Position numbers and translations under genes: made by a program
Shown: positions 35,414 to 44,605 of the stretch, one piece after another
How positions within the stretch are numbered: the first letter of the stretch is position 1
Layout: each line of letters opens with the position of its first letter
Assembly (NCBI GenBank): GCA_032622095.1
Contig: CP136064.1
Span: 135,169,129-135,233,128 of the forward strand
DNA: 64,000 nucleotides
Direction: 5' to 3'
DNA from: Siphonodentalium dalli
Lineage: Eukaryota > Mollusca > Scaphopoda > Gadilida > Siphonodentaliidae
Notes under the pieces: generated by a model
Database searches by the model: none
What the model was told of the DNA's origin: nothing
The model's input: the letters and a program-made list of their open reading frames with translations, nothing else

Positions 35414-35882
35414 AGGTACTCAACCCGATAAAACTCCTCTCAATTACTATTTCAATGGCTTCGGGGGTCAAAAATATTTGATTCGAGTCGAGGAAGTCAC
35501 CCATCAAAGCTCAGATTTGTTAGATATCGATTTTAGAAATCTATTATTTTTCATTATCGGGAATACTATCTGGCCCAGAACTCAGTCAAAATTGCGTTAA
35601 AATTACCACTTGATTTTAGAGTTATTCATCCTTGTCTGTTTGAATAGATTTGGAGTACACATCCAGAGCAGATTACGGCAGTTATTAGTACTCATCTCGA
35701 GAACATAACAAATTTGAAAAATCAATATCTAATAACTCTGAGCTTTGTTTGATGGGTTCCTCGACTCGAATCAAATATTTTTTACCCCCAAAGCCAAAGA
35801 AATAGTAATATAGGACCCTCTGATCGGATTGTTGTTGTTGGAATCTGTTGAGATGGGGACCCTCTTTACGGGTTGAGTACCT
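35414..35882. mobile_element. TTAA-type MITE, family A, copy 3 (best preserved)
   Basis: AGGTACTCAACCCG ... CGGGTTGAGTACCT are perfect inverted ends, flanked by TTAA at 35410-35413 and 35883-35886. Subterminal 'gattcgagtcgaggaa' is also inverted near 35755. Confidence 0.85.
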
Positions 35883-36050
35883 TTAATCGGGACGATTGAT
35901 GAATATAAATAGTTAGCCGAATGGCCGTATAATGTGTACAAACTGACTTCAGGATGGGGGATTTCGTGTATCTGAGTTATTTTATTCACTCTTCCCACAG
36001 AATGACGCAGGGAACTCAATTGTGAGGTTCAATTTACGTTTCACATCACT

Positions 36051-36525
36051 TTAATGTCGAACGCAGTTTTTCGTGTTTGTGGCATTTTATGTTAGGTCAG
36101 TTGTCGACCGAATTATGTAACTTCCGGTGTCCGGTCAGTGACGGGGTTAATATGTGTGGATAGGGCGAATGTGGACCTTTCGTGAGACACCAAAAGGAGC
36201 CCTCTACGCGCCGTATTCCTCGAGATATCGGCCGTCCCACGCAATTTGAAAATCCCGTCCCGCAGATTGTCATGCTATCCCAAATTCCACCCCATGTTAG
36301 GTCAGTTGTCGATCAAATAATGCAACTTCTGGTGTCCGGTCAGTGGCGGGTTTAATATGTGTGGATAGGGCGAATGTGGGCCTTTCGTTAGACACCAAAA
36401 TGAGCCCCCAACGCCCTGTATTCCTCGAGATATCGGCCGTCCCACGCAATTTGAAATTCTGTCCCGCAGATTGTCGTTTTGTCCCATATCCCATCCCATC
36501 CCGCAGATTGTCATGTCCCTAGGGG
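36051..36525 (-). repeat. Inverted partner of the 21.88-22.50 kb repeat
   Basis: Reverse complement of 21880-22496 with both internal units but without the ~112-bp insert. Homology begins at TTAA (36051-36054), the same TTAA next to which the fold-back element sits in the 22-kb copy. Confidence 0.8.
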
Positions 36526-36689
36526 AACACTTTGACGTTCGTACTCAAACTCCAGGCAGAGTTATCTCTCATCGCTACGCTGATATACCACTGCCATAAG
36601 GATGGTAACTTTTTTATGCGGAGGGATACCTCTATTTTTAGACTGGGGAATCCCATTCAAAATGTCCGCGGGCTTTTCAAGTTCAACTC

Positions 36690-36966
36690 CCCGAAAAAAA
36701 TCGAAAGCTGTGTGTTTTGCCTGCTTAACATAAGACAAATCTCGATGTTTTAAGTTAAACAAAACTAAATGTATCAAAGAAGAAGTGGGTCAGAAATTAA
36801 CATCTTTGTTCGGGGCATCTGTTGATAAATTACCGGCGAGTGCTTCCATCTGTCAGAAGTGTCTCAACAGAGTGTCATCTAATTATGAGTTCAAATGTAG
36901 TTGCATGAAAAATTTGTCGGAGTACATGCAATCGCAATTTAGAGCTATTAAATCTAGGGCACTTTG
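36690..36966 (+). pseudogene. Possible broken CxxC...CxxC zinc-binding domain
   Basis: One frame reads 'ESCVFCLL' near 36703-36726. A second frame reads a 'VGQKLTSLFGASVD' helix-like segment, then 'SICQKCLNRVSS' and 'FKCSCMKNL', ending at a TGA at 36966. The C-x2-C pair, a leucine-rich linker and a second C-x2-C in this order resemble N-terminal zinc-binding domains of the ZAD kind. The frame change between the halves means an intron or a frameshift. No neighbouring coding sequence helps. Identification is tentative. Confidence 0.3.
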
Positions 36967-36969
36967 AGT

Positions 36970-38179
36970 CAGTATTTTGAATTTTACTGAGAGGTCAATT
37001 TGATCAAGTTTCTCAAGCATAACTTTGGAAATTTTTATATATGTATGGATTGGAAAAAGTCATTGTCATATATCTTTTGGTTCAATGGATTATGCTTATC
37101 CTGCTTCAAATGAGAGATGAAAGCTAGATAAAGCCAAACATACTTTACAGTATGATTCCAACTGTTAAACTTAAATCTTTTTGTAAACTTAAATTTCTTA
37201 TGTCAATATATATAAATGTTTTGCATCTTGTTATGATATGAATTGGGTTTAAAATAGGGTCGGTCGGTTAGCGGAAACAAACGTCTTTTTTTTAGACCTA
37301 ACTAACCCTCGCCTTTTCAAGATTTCGGTGTTGAATGAGTCACAGTGAATCACTCTCCTAAAACATTTGCACAGTGTTGTGCTTATTGCTCACTCTTTAC
37401 ATGCTGTATAATCATTATAATGTATATAAACAAATGTTCGACTCACACAATTTATCACTACATATATGTACATGCAGACACCTGGTTTTATGAACAATGG
37501 GGCCTCAAGCAATCTGCCCCTTCACATGTATATTTAGAACACAATTAAGATGCTTTATAATTTCCCCGAGAGCACTTCAAAATTGATACTAACTCAATGA
37601 AAGTACTTTTCAATTACTATTTGAATTATTATTACCAAAGGATACCAAAGCCACTCAAGATAAAGAATATGTAACCACAATTTCACAAGTTTAATGAAGA
37701 TAAATTACTAACCAAACATCTTACAATGTTCTAAAAAAACTGTTCTGTCCTTTATTTGAGAATCAAACTAATTATCTCAACAAAAATCTCTTGCATTCAA
37801 ATACAAAAACAGAAACAGAAAGTTCATGGAAGAGATAAAGCACCTTTAAATGGTATCAATGCTTGAGGATGGAAGTGATCCATCATGTGGTTCAACCAGG
37901 CTCAGCTTAATATGTTAACACTTATCTTAAATTCAAAAAATTGCCATTGTTTTTTTCTTCATTTTAATATATCTGCTGTTCGCAAACATTTCAACTGAAT
38001 TTCAAGAATATGGTATACATACATATGCATACAAACTTACATGTAGCCTGTAGGCTTATCATATATTTTAATGTATTACATTATAACAACTTTGAGCAAA
38101 GATATTTTCCATATCTATTTGATCACACAACCGGGGTGTTTCAAATCACTTTAATAATGCAATGAGATAAATATCTTAC
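36970..38179. other. Intergenic or intronic stretch, nothing recognised
   Basis: AT-rich with no ORF that shows a domain. It could be intron of the minus-strand helicase-like piece that follows. Confidence 0.35.
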
Positions 38180-38252
38180 CATGTTTCAACAATGCGGCAC
38201 TCATCCACAACAACAGCAGTAACTGTGTCTTTAAAGCTGTCCTTTATCAAGT
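38180..38252 (-). CDS. RecQ-like helicase exon with DEAH-type box (partial or relic)
   Basis: On the minus strand a pyrimidine-rich acceptor (…gtttgttaag) precedes 73 coding bases. These read 'FKDTVTAVVVDECRIVETW' at their end and are followed by the donor GTAAGA, splitting the last Trp codon after TG. The box V-D-E-C-R corresponds to the D-E-A-H motif II of RecQ-type ATPases. It closely resembles the segment ending at 43486, including the splice position. Either this is one exon of a gene whose other exons I cannot place, or a relic of a duplicated gene. Confidence 0.45.
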
Positions 38253-39476
38253 CTTAACAAACGGATAAATTCAATAATGCCACAGGATATGTTATATGAT
38301 AAAATAACTCACCTTTTGCAACATCAGCCAGCCACAGGTACATGTCCATTGGGCATTGAATTTTTTACTACTTGGTTTACGGATTTCCCCAACCCCAAAA
38401 AAAAAGCTTTTTCTAATAAAAAGAAAATTTAAGTTTCGGTTATTTTATTTCCGCCTATGGGAATACTAATCCAGCCATACAGTGTACATGTACCGGTAAT
38501 TGTTTTTAGAAATAAAGTGTACAACATCGATTGAACAGCGAAGCCACCTGGTGATATTTATGGTATTGATTATTGAATGTCAACGTAATGTCAACGTAAT
38601 CATGCCAGGTGGACACTGATATTAGCAAATGTTTTGCATCTACATGTATATGGAACATCCAAATAAAAAAATATATTTGCCCATGCTTATATTAGATGAG
38701 GACATTATTATACAGCAAATATTTTATTTCTACCGACTCTTTATTTTGACAATTTAAATTAAAAAAAATACAGATTAAATTTTTTTATTCCTCCCACCTC
38801 CCCTATCTTTGAGCCAAAAAAATATCTGTTAACCAAGTAATAATACATAAAATGCCTTGGCACTGTCAGTTGTGGCATTCGCTCTCGTGTCCAACAGGCA
38901 GGTTCAATATTGAGATCAGCGTCCATTTATCTTGGGGTATCACATTCAATGGACTGACTATTAATACTGTTGATACTATTACTATTAATACTGTTGATTC
39001 TCGTACATTCTTTTTTAATTTTAATAAATATTGGAGCAATAAAATAAATGACAGTCTTCCCATACCCAACTTGCGATACTATAAAGTTATGGTAGGCCTA
39101 CATGTATGCACACTGTGTTCCCATGACGTATTGCGATAATTGCCAACCAGATAATAATATATTTAAATTATTTTGGCATCTCAGTTATTATTACAGAATA
39201 CAAACTACAATCAGCTAATGGGATCATGGTCGTAACGATAAATGCACTCCAGCTTCAGTCGGCGTGAGAATGAAATGTTGCCGTAAATAATTGCCGTCTG
39301 CTTCAATTCAGACTATATTTTCTTCCGTGGTTCTGATAAAAGGCTTTCTTTTCTCACAATTATGAAACTGCAATAAAATTGATCATCGGTCGCATATTGA
39401 TCTTACAGTACCGATATTAAACAGTGACCAAAAGAACTACATGGTTGTTTGATCGATTAACGGAAGAAAATGAACT
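38253..39476. other. Intergenic or intronic stretch
   Basis: AT-rich. A GTGAGT donor-like site (minus strand, exon side at 38313) follows a short open segment, but its frame is uncertain. No other gene is seen. Confidence 0.35.
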
Positions 39477-39478
39477 TA

Positions 39479-39853
39479 CCCTGCTGGACAAAACAAGTGT
39501 CCACTCAACCGCGGTGTGGTTAGCGTTGCCACCGCGGCCGAAATGCAACTACACCGCAGCTCCACCGGCTAACTACAGTTGGGCCGCAGTGTACTTGCCA
39601 TTGAACTATGGTGTAGATGCCGCGGTGTACGTTCATTAAACTGAAAAAAGACAATTCACACCAGAAATCTAACCACGGTGCACATGCCATTCAGTCGCGT
39701 TGTAGTTGCCTTTCGGCCAAGATGTACTTGCCGTTTGGCCGTAGTGTACATGCTGTTCGGCCGCGGTGCTCAACTGCAGTTACAAACTCTGATACCGCGG
39801 CTGAACGGCAAATACACCGCGGTGCCAATGGACACTTGTTTTGTCCAGCAGGG
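39479..39853. mobile_element. 375-bp TA-flanked MITE with CCCTGCTGG termini
   Basis: CCCTGCTGGACAAAACAAGT and its reverse complement bound the element, with TA on both sides (39477-39478, 39854-39855). The inside is GC-rich with repeated 'ccgcggtg' / 'gccgcggt' words and is partly palindromic. ORFs through it are not genes. Confidence 0.8.
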
Positions 39854-40214
39854 TAGTTCAACTTACCAGGGCTTATATTTCGGCGAGAATCCAAATCTAG
39901 ATTTTCGTATATATTCTCGCAAATTACCCTGGATTCTCGTGAAAAAAGTATATATCGATTCTCGCAAAATCAGATGAAAAATATGGCATATGCCCTGCTT
40001 GCAAAAATATCAAACACGTGTGCATTTATGTAGAAAACTACTACACTAGAATGACACTATCACGTGACTGGTGTGCATTTATGTATACAGAAATGCACAC
40101 AGTGTGCATCTATGTTATTAGTCCAAAATTGACTATACATTGGGATATCTTTAGTACCGGTATCCCGTAGATTTTCGACTACTATGTTATGTATAAAATG
40201 TTAATTTGTTATGT

Positions 40215-40222
40215 ATAAAACA
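40215..40222. repeat. 8-bp target duplication, left
   Basis: ATAAAACA, identical to 43410-43417. Confidence 0.7.
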
Positions 40223-40784
40223 GGGTCCCACTAAATACCAAGCAATACCAAGCAATACCAAGCAGTAGACAAATAATGAAAGTATAAGGTCGTAGTAGGT
40301 CATATAAGGTTATATGGACATGTTAATGGTTGTTTTAGTGAATATTATATGTATATTCTATCTATAAACCGCTAACAACTAATCCGACCGATATTAGCGT
40401 TTGATAATTGCTGCTTGGTATATAGCGTAAATACCAAGCAGTAAGTCGACTGGCTGTAAAATCCAATTAGACACAATATCTCGTAAACACTAACTCCCAT
40501 CAGCTTTTATCCGGGCTTTGGACCGGCAGACATGGTCTGGCAGCTTTAAAGTTTGTTTGTGTCTAGAGCCTAGACATTGCACTTTTGTTGAGTGCTCATT
40601 TGTTTTTTATATGACACAACGTGCCCCTATGGTTTTGGTTTATAGTGCTTGTGATTTAGTTTTCACTCATGTTAGCACTCGAGCTCTTATCAGACGAGAC
40701 TCGGCACAATTACCCCATTGAAGGGGAGTGTGTGTCTTTTGGCTAAGTACGTACGGTACTAATAGCATGTTATGTACAGTGTAC

Positions 40785-42890
40785 TTATGCCACTTTCTGG
40801 CGTTTGTTTGATATTGTTCTTGTTTTTGAGGTTTTAACTCTCTTTTTCTGGCCTGGTTTTTTGGCTATTGCGGCTGTCTTGGGTATAGTCAACCGTCCGT
40901 CCGTCGAAGTTTGTATTGATGAACTGTCAAAAACGAAGTTTAACAGTCGGCGCAAACGTCGGTCACGTTGGTCTGTTGTTAAATTTACCCAAGTCTCATG
41001 GCGAACACAAAGTGACTTTGCAGTGGGTGCAAGCATGAAGCTGCCAGCACCATACAAAGCACTTCTAACATCTCTGTGCTGGTCCATCACTATGTCTTGT
41101 AGTCTGTCAGTCAAGTCTGGTAACTTTAATACTTTCCATTCGTTCTCTAATTTTATTATGTTATTGAGACTCTCACAGTTGTTATTTGTCCAATGTTTAG
41201 GTATGACTGTCTTGCATTTTTGTCTTGGTTCAAATACCTTTGTTTTCAATTTTGGCAACAAAGTTTCGGTCAAATACTTAATTTTATACACGTCCGAGAT
41301 GTCATTTTGTTGTTCGGTGTAATCGTCGCTGTCGTCAATCGTCAATAAACCGTTGTCTTTGGAAAATAGTCTTGTCATTACTTCATTAACTCGCTCTTTG
41401 CGAAATACTCGTTTCACAGTTTTACCAAACAGATTGTCTTTTTTTTCTAATAAATTAAAGCTACCCGATTTTTTCAAGAAATGATGTTTCTTGACAGATA
41501 CTCCTTTTGAAGACCAAGCTCCACAATCATCAGGATGAACCGAATACTTCCCAGCAGCACGACGCTTCACGTTAGAATCATCTTCCACGACAAAATAAAC
41601 ATTCTCTTTCACACCAGATGGAATGTACTTGTGGACTTCGGCATCCGAACATGTAATTAAATCAAACAGGACATCAACAGAACCAATGAAAGCTCCATTT
41701 AGGCCATTTGATTCTGGATTTTTATACGGATGACTGACAATTGATGATAGATTTGTGACATTTTGATCGAATGTTTCATCAATTGAGTCAGAATCACTGG
41801 CCATGGTGGTGGACTGTTTGTCTGTGTTCTGTGCAGTCACTAATCCATGAGCAGTGTCGTTCAGAAACTCAGAATGTGAATTATCATCCTCCGATTCACT
41901 GGACATGGTGATGTTAGGAACAGTCACACCTTTCACCACTGACGCATAACTGAGTGTTGGTGACACCAATGGAGATACCAGTGTAGGCTCATCCTCTGAA
42001 TCCGTCAGAACGTTAACTACCTCGGGAATAGACATCGAAGGTAGCAAAGGCACAAAGTGATTCGGAATCCAATGGGCCTTAGTTGGGACACTACCTGCCC
42101 ACAGAACGGAAACTGGATCTAAACGTTTGGAACCATTCCTGGGATTGAACACTGTGTTTAGAATACCGATGCACTCATCCCCCGGACCATTCTTTGTCGG
42201 GTAAACGGACTTGACTGGTCGTCCTATCACTGTAGCCAGCCCATGCATAGTCCATGCCGACGAATATGCACTATGACCTGTACCACCATCGGCACACGCC
42301 AGGATGTCGTCACCAAGAGTTGGACTGACGTCGGGAATTTTTGAACTTTTGTGGAATTTCCCGTAAAACAACCTATTCGTCGACATTTCTATACAAGTTC
42401 TAACTCTAAGTTCCGTGGAATGTGTCTCGTCACCAAACAGACACACTGACACTGCGTTGAATAAACAACTACCGTTGTCTTTCACACTTATCGGGATTGA
42501 GTCCGACCAATCCGATCCAAGAAGTTTGGATGCCTGCGTATCCCGAGAATACCTTCTCATCGGGTGGTACTGGTGGACTTCTTTCACCCGAACTGGCTTC
42601 TCCACCCTCATGAAAATATCTTCCCTTAAAGCATATTCTACTACACTACCAGTTGTCCTTCCGGCCATCAATCTGAGATGGGATTCATCCCAATCGATGT
42701 GACCGGACCTCGATATGCACTGGACACACAAATAGCCCAAGGAAGATTTTCCGAAAAAATTGAATTCCTTACTTTTTAAATTCTCACACGGAAGGTGGAA
42801 CCACTTGTCGCAAAGATCGCAGGCGATGCTTTTTATCTCGTGACATTCGTCACCACAAACTCCACACGGGTAACACAGTTTTGAAGACAT
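40785..42890 (-). CDS. 701-aa transposon protein: PHD finger + OTU-like domain + MULE-type C-terminus
   Basis: Starts at ATG 42890. Residues 9-58 form a C4HC3 PHD finger (C9, C12, C24, C27, H32, C35, C55, C58), a chromatin-reading fold. Residues about 132-283 look like an OTU cysteine-protease domain: 'KDNGSCLFNAVS' with candidate nucleophile C142, and 'NHFVPLL' with candidate H278. The spacing D-N-G-S-C is one residue longer than the usual D-G-x-C. A low-complexity acidic region follows (about 300-390), then a segment with 'DDCGAW' (about 450). Near 568, 'TNNNCESLNN' precedes a helical, Leu-rich part and a basic tail ending KRQKVA. The N-C-E-S-L-N pattern resembles the C-terminal part of MULE-type transposases. 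I see no clear acidic pair for a full DDE core between about 450 and 568, so the catalytic core may be deleted. The single uninterrupted frame argues for recent activity or function. Confidence 0.7.
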   Translation of the reverse strand: MSSKLCYPCGVCGDECHEIKSIACDLCDKWFHLPCENLKSKEFNFFGKSSLGYLCVQCISRSGHIDWDESHLRLMAGRTTGSVVEYALREDIFMRVEKPVRVKEVHQYHPMRRYSRDTQASKLLGSDWSDSIPISVKDNGSCLFNAVSVCLFGDETHSTELRVRTCIEMSTNRLFYGKFHKSSKIPDVSPTLGDDILACADGGTGHSAYSSAWTMHGLATVIGRPVKSVYPTKNGPGDECIGILNTVFNPRNGSKRLDPVSVLWAGSVPTKAHWIPNHFVPLLPSMSIPEVVNVLTDSEDEPTLVSPLVSPTLSYASVVKGVTVPNITMSSESEDDNSHSEFLNDTAHGLVTAQNTDKQSTTMASDSDSIDETFDQNVTNLSSIVSHPYKNPESNGLNGAFIGSVDVLFDLITCSDAEVHKYIPSGVKENVYFVVEDDSNVKRRAAGKYSVHPDDCGAWSSKGVSVKKHHFLKKSGSFNLLEKKDNLFGKTVKRVFRKERVNEVMTRLFSKDNGLLTIDDSDDYTEQQNDISDVYKIKYLTETLLPKLKTKVFEPRQKCKTVIPKHWTNNNCESLNNIIKLENEWKVLKLPDLTDRLQDIVMDQHRDVRSALYGAGSFMLAPTAKSLCVRHETWVNLTTDQRDRRLRRLLNFVFDSSSIQTSTDGRLTIPKTAAIAKKPGQKKRVKTSKTRTISNKRQKVA

Positions 42891-42950
42891 ACTGAACGTT
42901 TGAATATAATCGAATCGATGATAAGACTGAGGAAACTAGATCTCGTACTC

Positions 42951-42960
42951 CATTTATATA
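42951..42960 (-). promoter_or_regulatory. TATA box of the PHD-OTU transposon gene
   Basis: On the minus strand TATATAAATG lies about 60-70 bp upstream of the ATG at 42890, inside the element, so the transposon brings its own core promoter. Confidence 0.5.
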
Positions 42961-43409
42961 TTTTTTTGACACTCATTACTACTCTAATGTGTCGTTTCAT
43001 TAACCACTGCTTACTGTAATACCACAGGGAAACCAACTAATATCCCGTAAATACCACAGCGAAAGCCGACGACTCAGGTGTCTTATAATTATAAACTGCT
43101 TACTTTAATAACACAGCGAAGCCATCAGGCATCACACAATGGAGTAGAGCGACATTGTGATTAATTGGATTTTATCACTGGCGCTGTATATACGCTATAT
43201 ACCAAGCACTAATTTACCAAGCAGTAATTACTGGCCGCTACCGTTTTGGCGTTTAATAAGTCGAAAATAGATAAAAATATTAACTAAAACAACCATTAAC
43301 ATGTCCATATAACCTTATATGACCTTCTACAACCTTTTAATTTCCTTATTTGTTTACTGCTTGGTATTGCTTGGTATTGCTTGGTATTGCTTGGTATATA
43401 GTGGGACCG

Positions 43410-43417
43410 ATAAAACA
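43410..43417. repeat. 8-bp target duplication, right
   Basis: ATAAAACA, identical to 40215-40222. Confidence 0.7.
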
Positions 43418-43485
43418 TGACATCGACCCCATTAGCATCAGTACCAGTATAGGAAACACTACATGTATGTTGGGTTCAAACTCAC

Positions 43486-44008
43486 CATTTTTCAACAATA
43501 TGACACTCATCTATCACAATGGCAGAAACAATTCTCTGGAAACTTTCACTGCCAATCAACACTCCCCCAGTTTTGCTGTTTAGCAGTGTCTCAGGGTGAC
43601 AAAAAATTATGTCAAACACAATCTTCCCCTGTATGAGTTCATGTATATTGACACATTCATCTCTGCTGGTGGTCACTTTGCAGTCAATGTTAAGCTTACA
43701 TCCTCTCAAGTTAAGTTTCTCTATCTTGGAAAGTTGGTCCTCGTGTATGATATTAAGTCTTTAAGAGGACTTATAATTAAAACTGTGGAATTCGAATTCT
43801 GTTTAACTTTCACTAGCTTCAGCAAATTTGGCAACAACAAATAAATTAAACTTTTCCCGTAACCAACCGGCAGATTAACGATGACGTCTCGTTGTTCTTC
43901 GTATATTAATCGAAGTGCTTCGATCTGCTTCTCTTTCAAATCATGCTTAACTCCGATTAAATCTTTAGAAATGTTTAACGCAGATTTAAAATTCATGAAT
44001 GTCGCCAT
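43486..44008 (-). pseudogene. RecQ-like DNA helicase, 5' exon(s), frameshifted
   Basis: From ATG 44008 the minus strand encodes an N-terminal 'LKEKQIEAL' (Q-motif region, residues 24-32), Walker A 'LPVGYGKS' (46-53) and 'VLIISPLKDL' (motif Ia). The frame then changes near 43735. A second frame continues with 'DIIFCHPETLL' and ends in 'VIDECHIVEKW' (motif II, D-E-C-H) at a GTGAGT donor, exon end 43486. This is the first ATPase domain of a RecQ-family 3'-5' helicase, which unwinds DNA in repair. An insertion or deletion of one or two bases explains the frame change; an intron there seems too small. No exons for the second helicase domain were found on the minus side, where the MULE element now lies. 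The minus-strand sequence upstream of the ATG is not AT-box rich, and the promoter is unclear. Confidence 0.55.
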
Positions 44009-44299
44009 TTTACAAAAACACAAGTTTAGGAAGTCTATTTTTGGCGCAGTAAATCGTCGGAACTATATTTATTCACCTATTATCTTATTTTGACCGCCAA
44101 ATGTTTGCAATAGTGGTAATTCTTTTGGTATTCTTTCGGTATTTATAAGAACAATATGAACTGGACCAGACATAGACAATTGTAACCCTAAAACATAAGA
44201 ATTAAAAACACGTAAGAAATTGTTACCAAAAAATGTCCTTATGGCAGTGCTATTTCGCAGTGTAACGTAGAGGGCGCTGTATGGAGTTTGGTTCGTACT

Positions 44300-44605
44300 C
44301 ATATTGGGATCTACTAAAAGACGGGACGGGACGCTTTTCCGGGACGGGACGGAACGATTTGTCTAAAAGACGGGACGGGACGGAACGAATATTTAAAAGT
44401 CATTTTATTCGGAAATGAAAGAGTTTAGAGGCACAAACATGGTCTCAACTTGTTTATTGGCATCTACTCTATACGAATGTGATGTTTTCCCGATAAAATT
44501 GAGCGTATGCTGAACGGTGAGCGTTCGAATAACGAAGCGTCGAAATTAGGGAAATTTATCACTTCTGGGACGATAATCTAAACACTAAAAGTCATATTTC
44601 GTTTA
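44300..44605. repeat. GACGGGACGGGACG-rich spacer next to the satellite
   Basis: Four 'gggacgggac' words in 44320-44390 precede about 200 bp of unique sequence that leads into the satellite. The words resemble 'cgacgggacgatga' of the satellite unit and may be its diverged edge. Confidence 0.45.

Larger units (their letters stand above)
40223..43409 (-). mobile_element. MULE-like DNA transposon with PHD-OTU protein, 3,187 bp
   Basis: The left end GGGTCCCACTAAATACCAAG and the right end (reverse complement CGGTCCCACTATATACCAAG) differ at the first base and once inside. They are followed by three and four tandem 'caatacc aag' words and then by inverted 'gacatgttaatggttgtttt' sequences, giving TIRs of about 200-240 bp. 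Flanks are identical 8-mers. It carries one long ORF (40785-42890) on the minus strand with its own TATA box. It lies 69 bp downstream of a splice donor of a RecQ-like gene piece, in what would be its intron. Confidence 0.85.

Noticed and set aside
38313-38375. Possible exon before a GTGAGT donor on the minus strand
   Set aside because: Two frames look equally plausible (one with a C-x-C word), no acceptor is clear, and the phase does not link convincingly to the exon at 38180.
39424-39977. Overlapping ORFs of 67-99 codons near 39.4-40.0 kb
   Set aside because: They lie across the TA-flanked MITE and its inverted ends on both strands, with no conserved motif.
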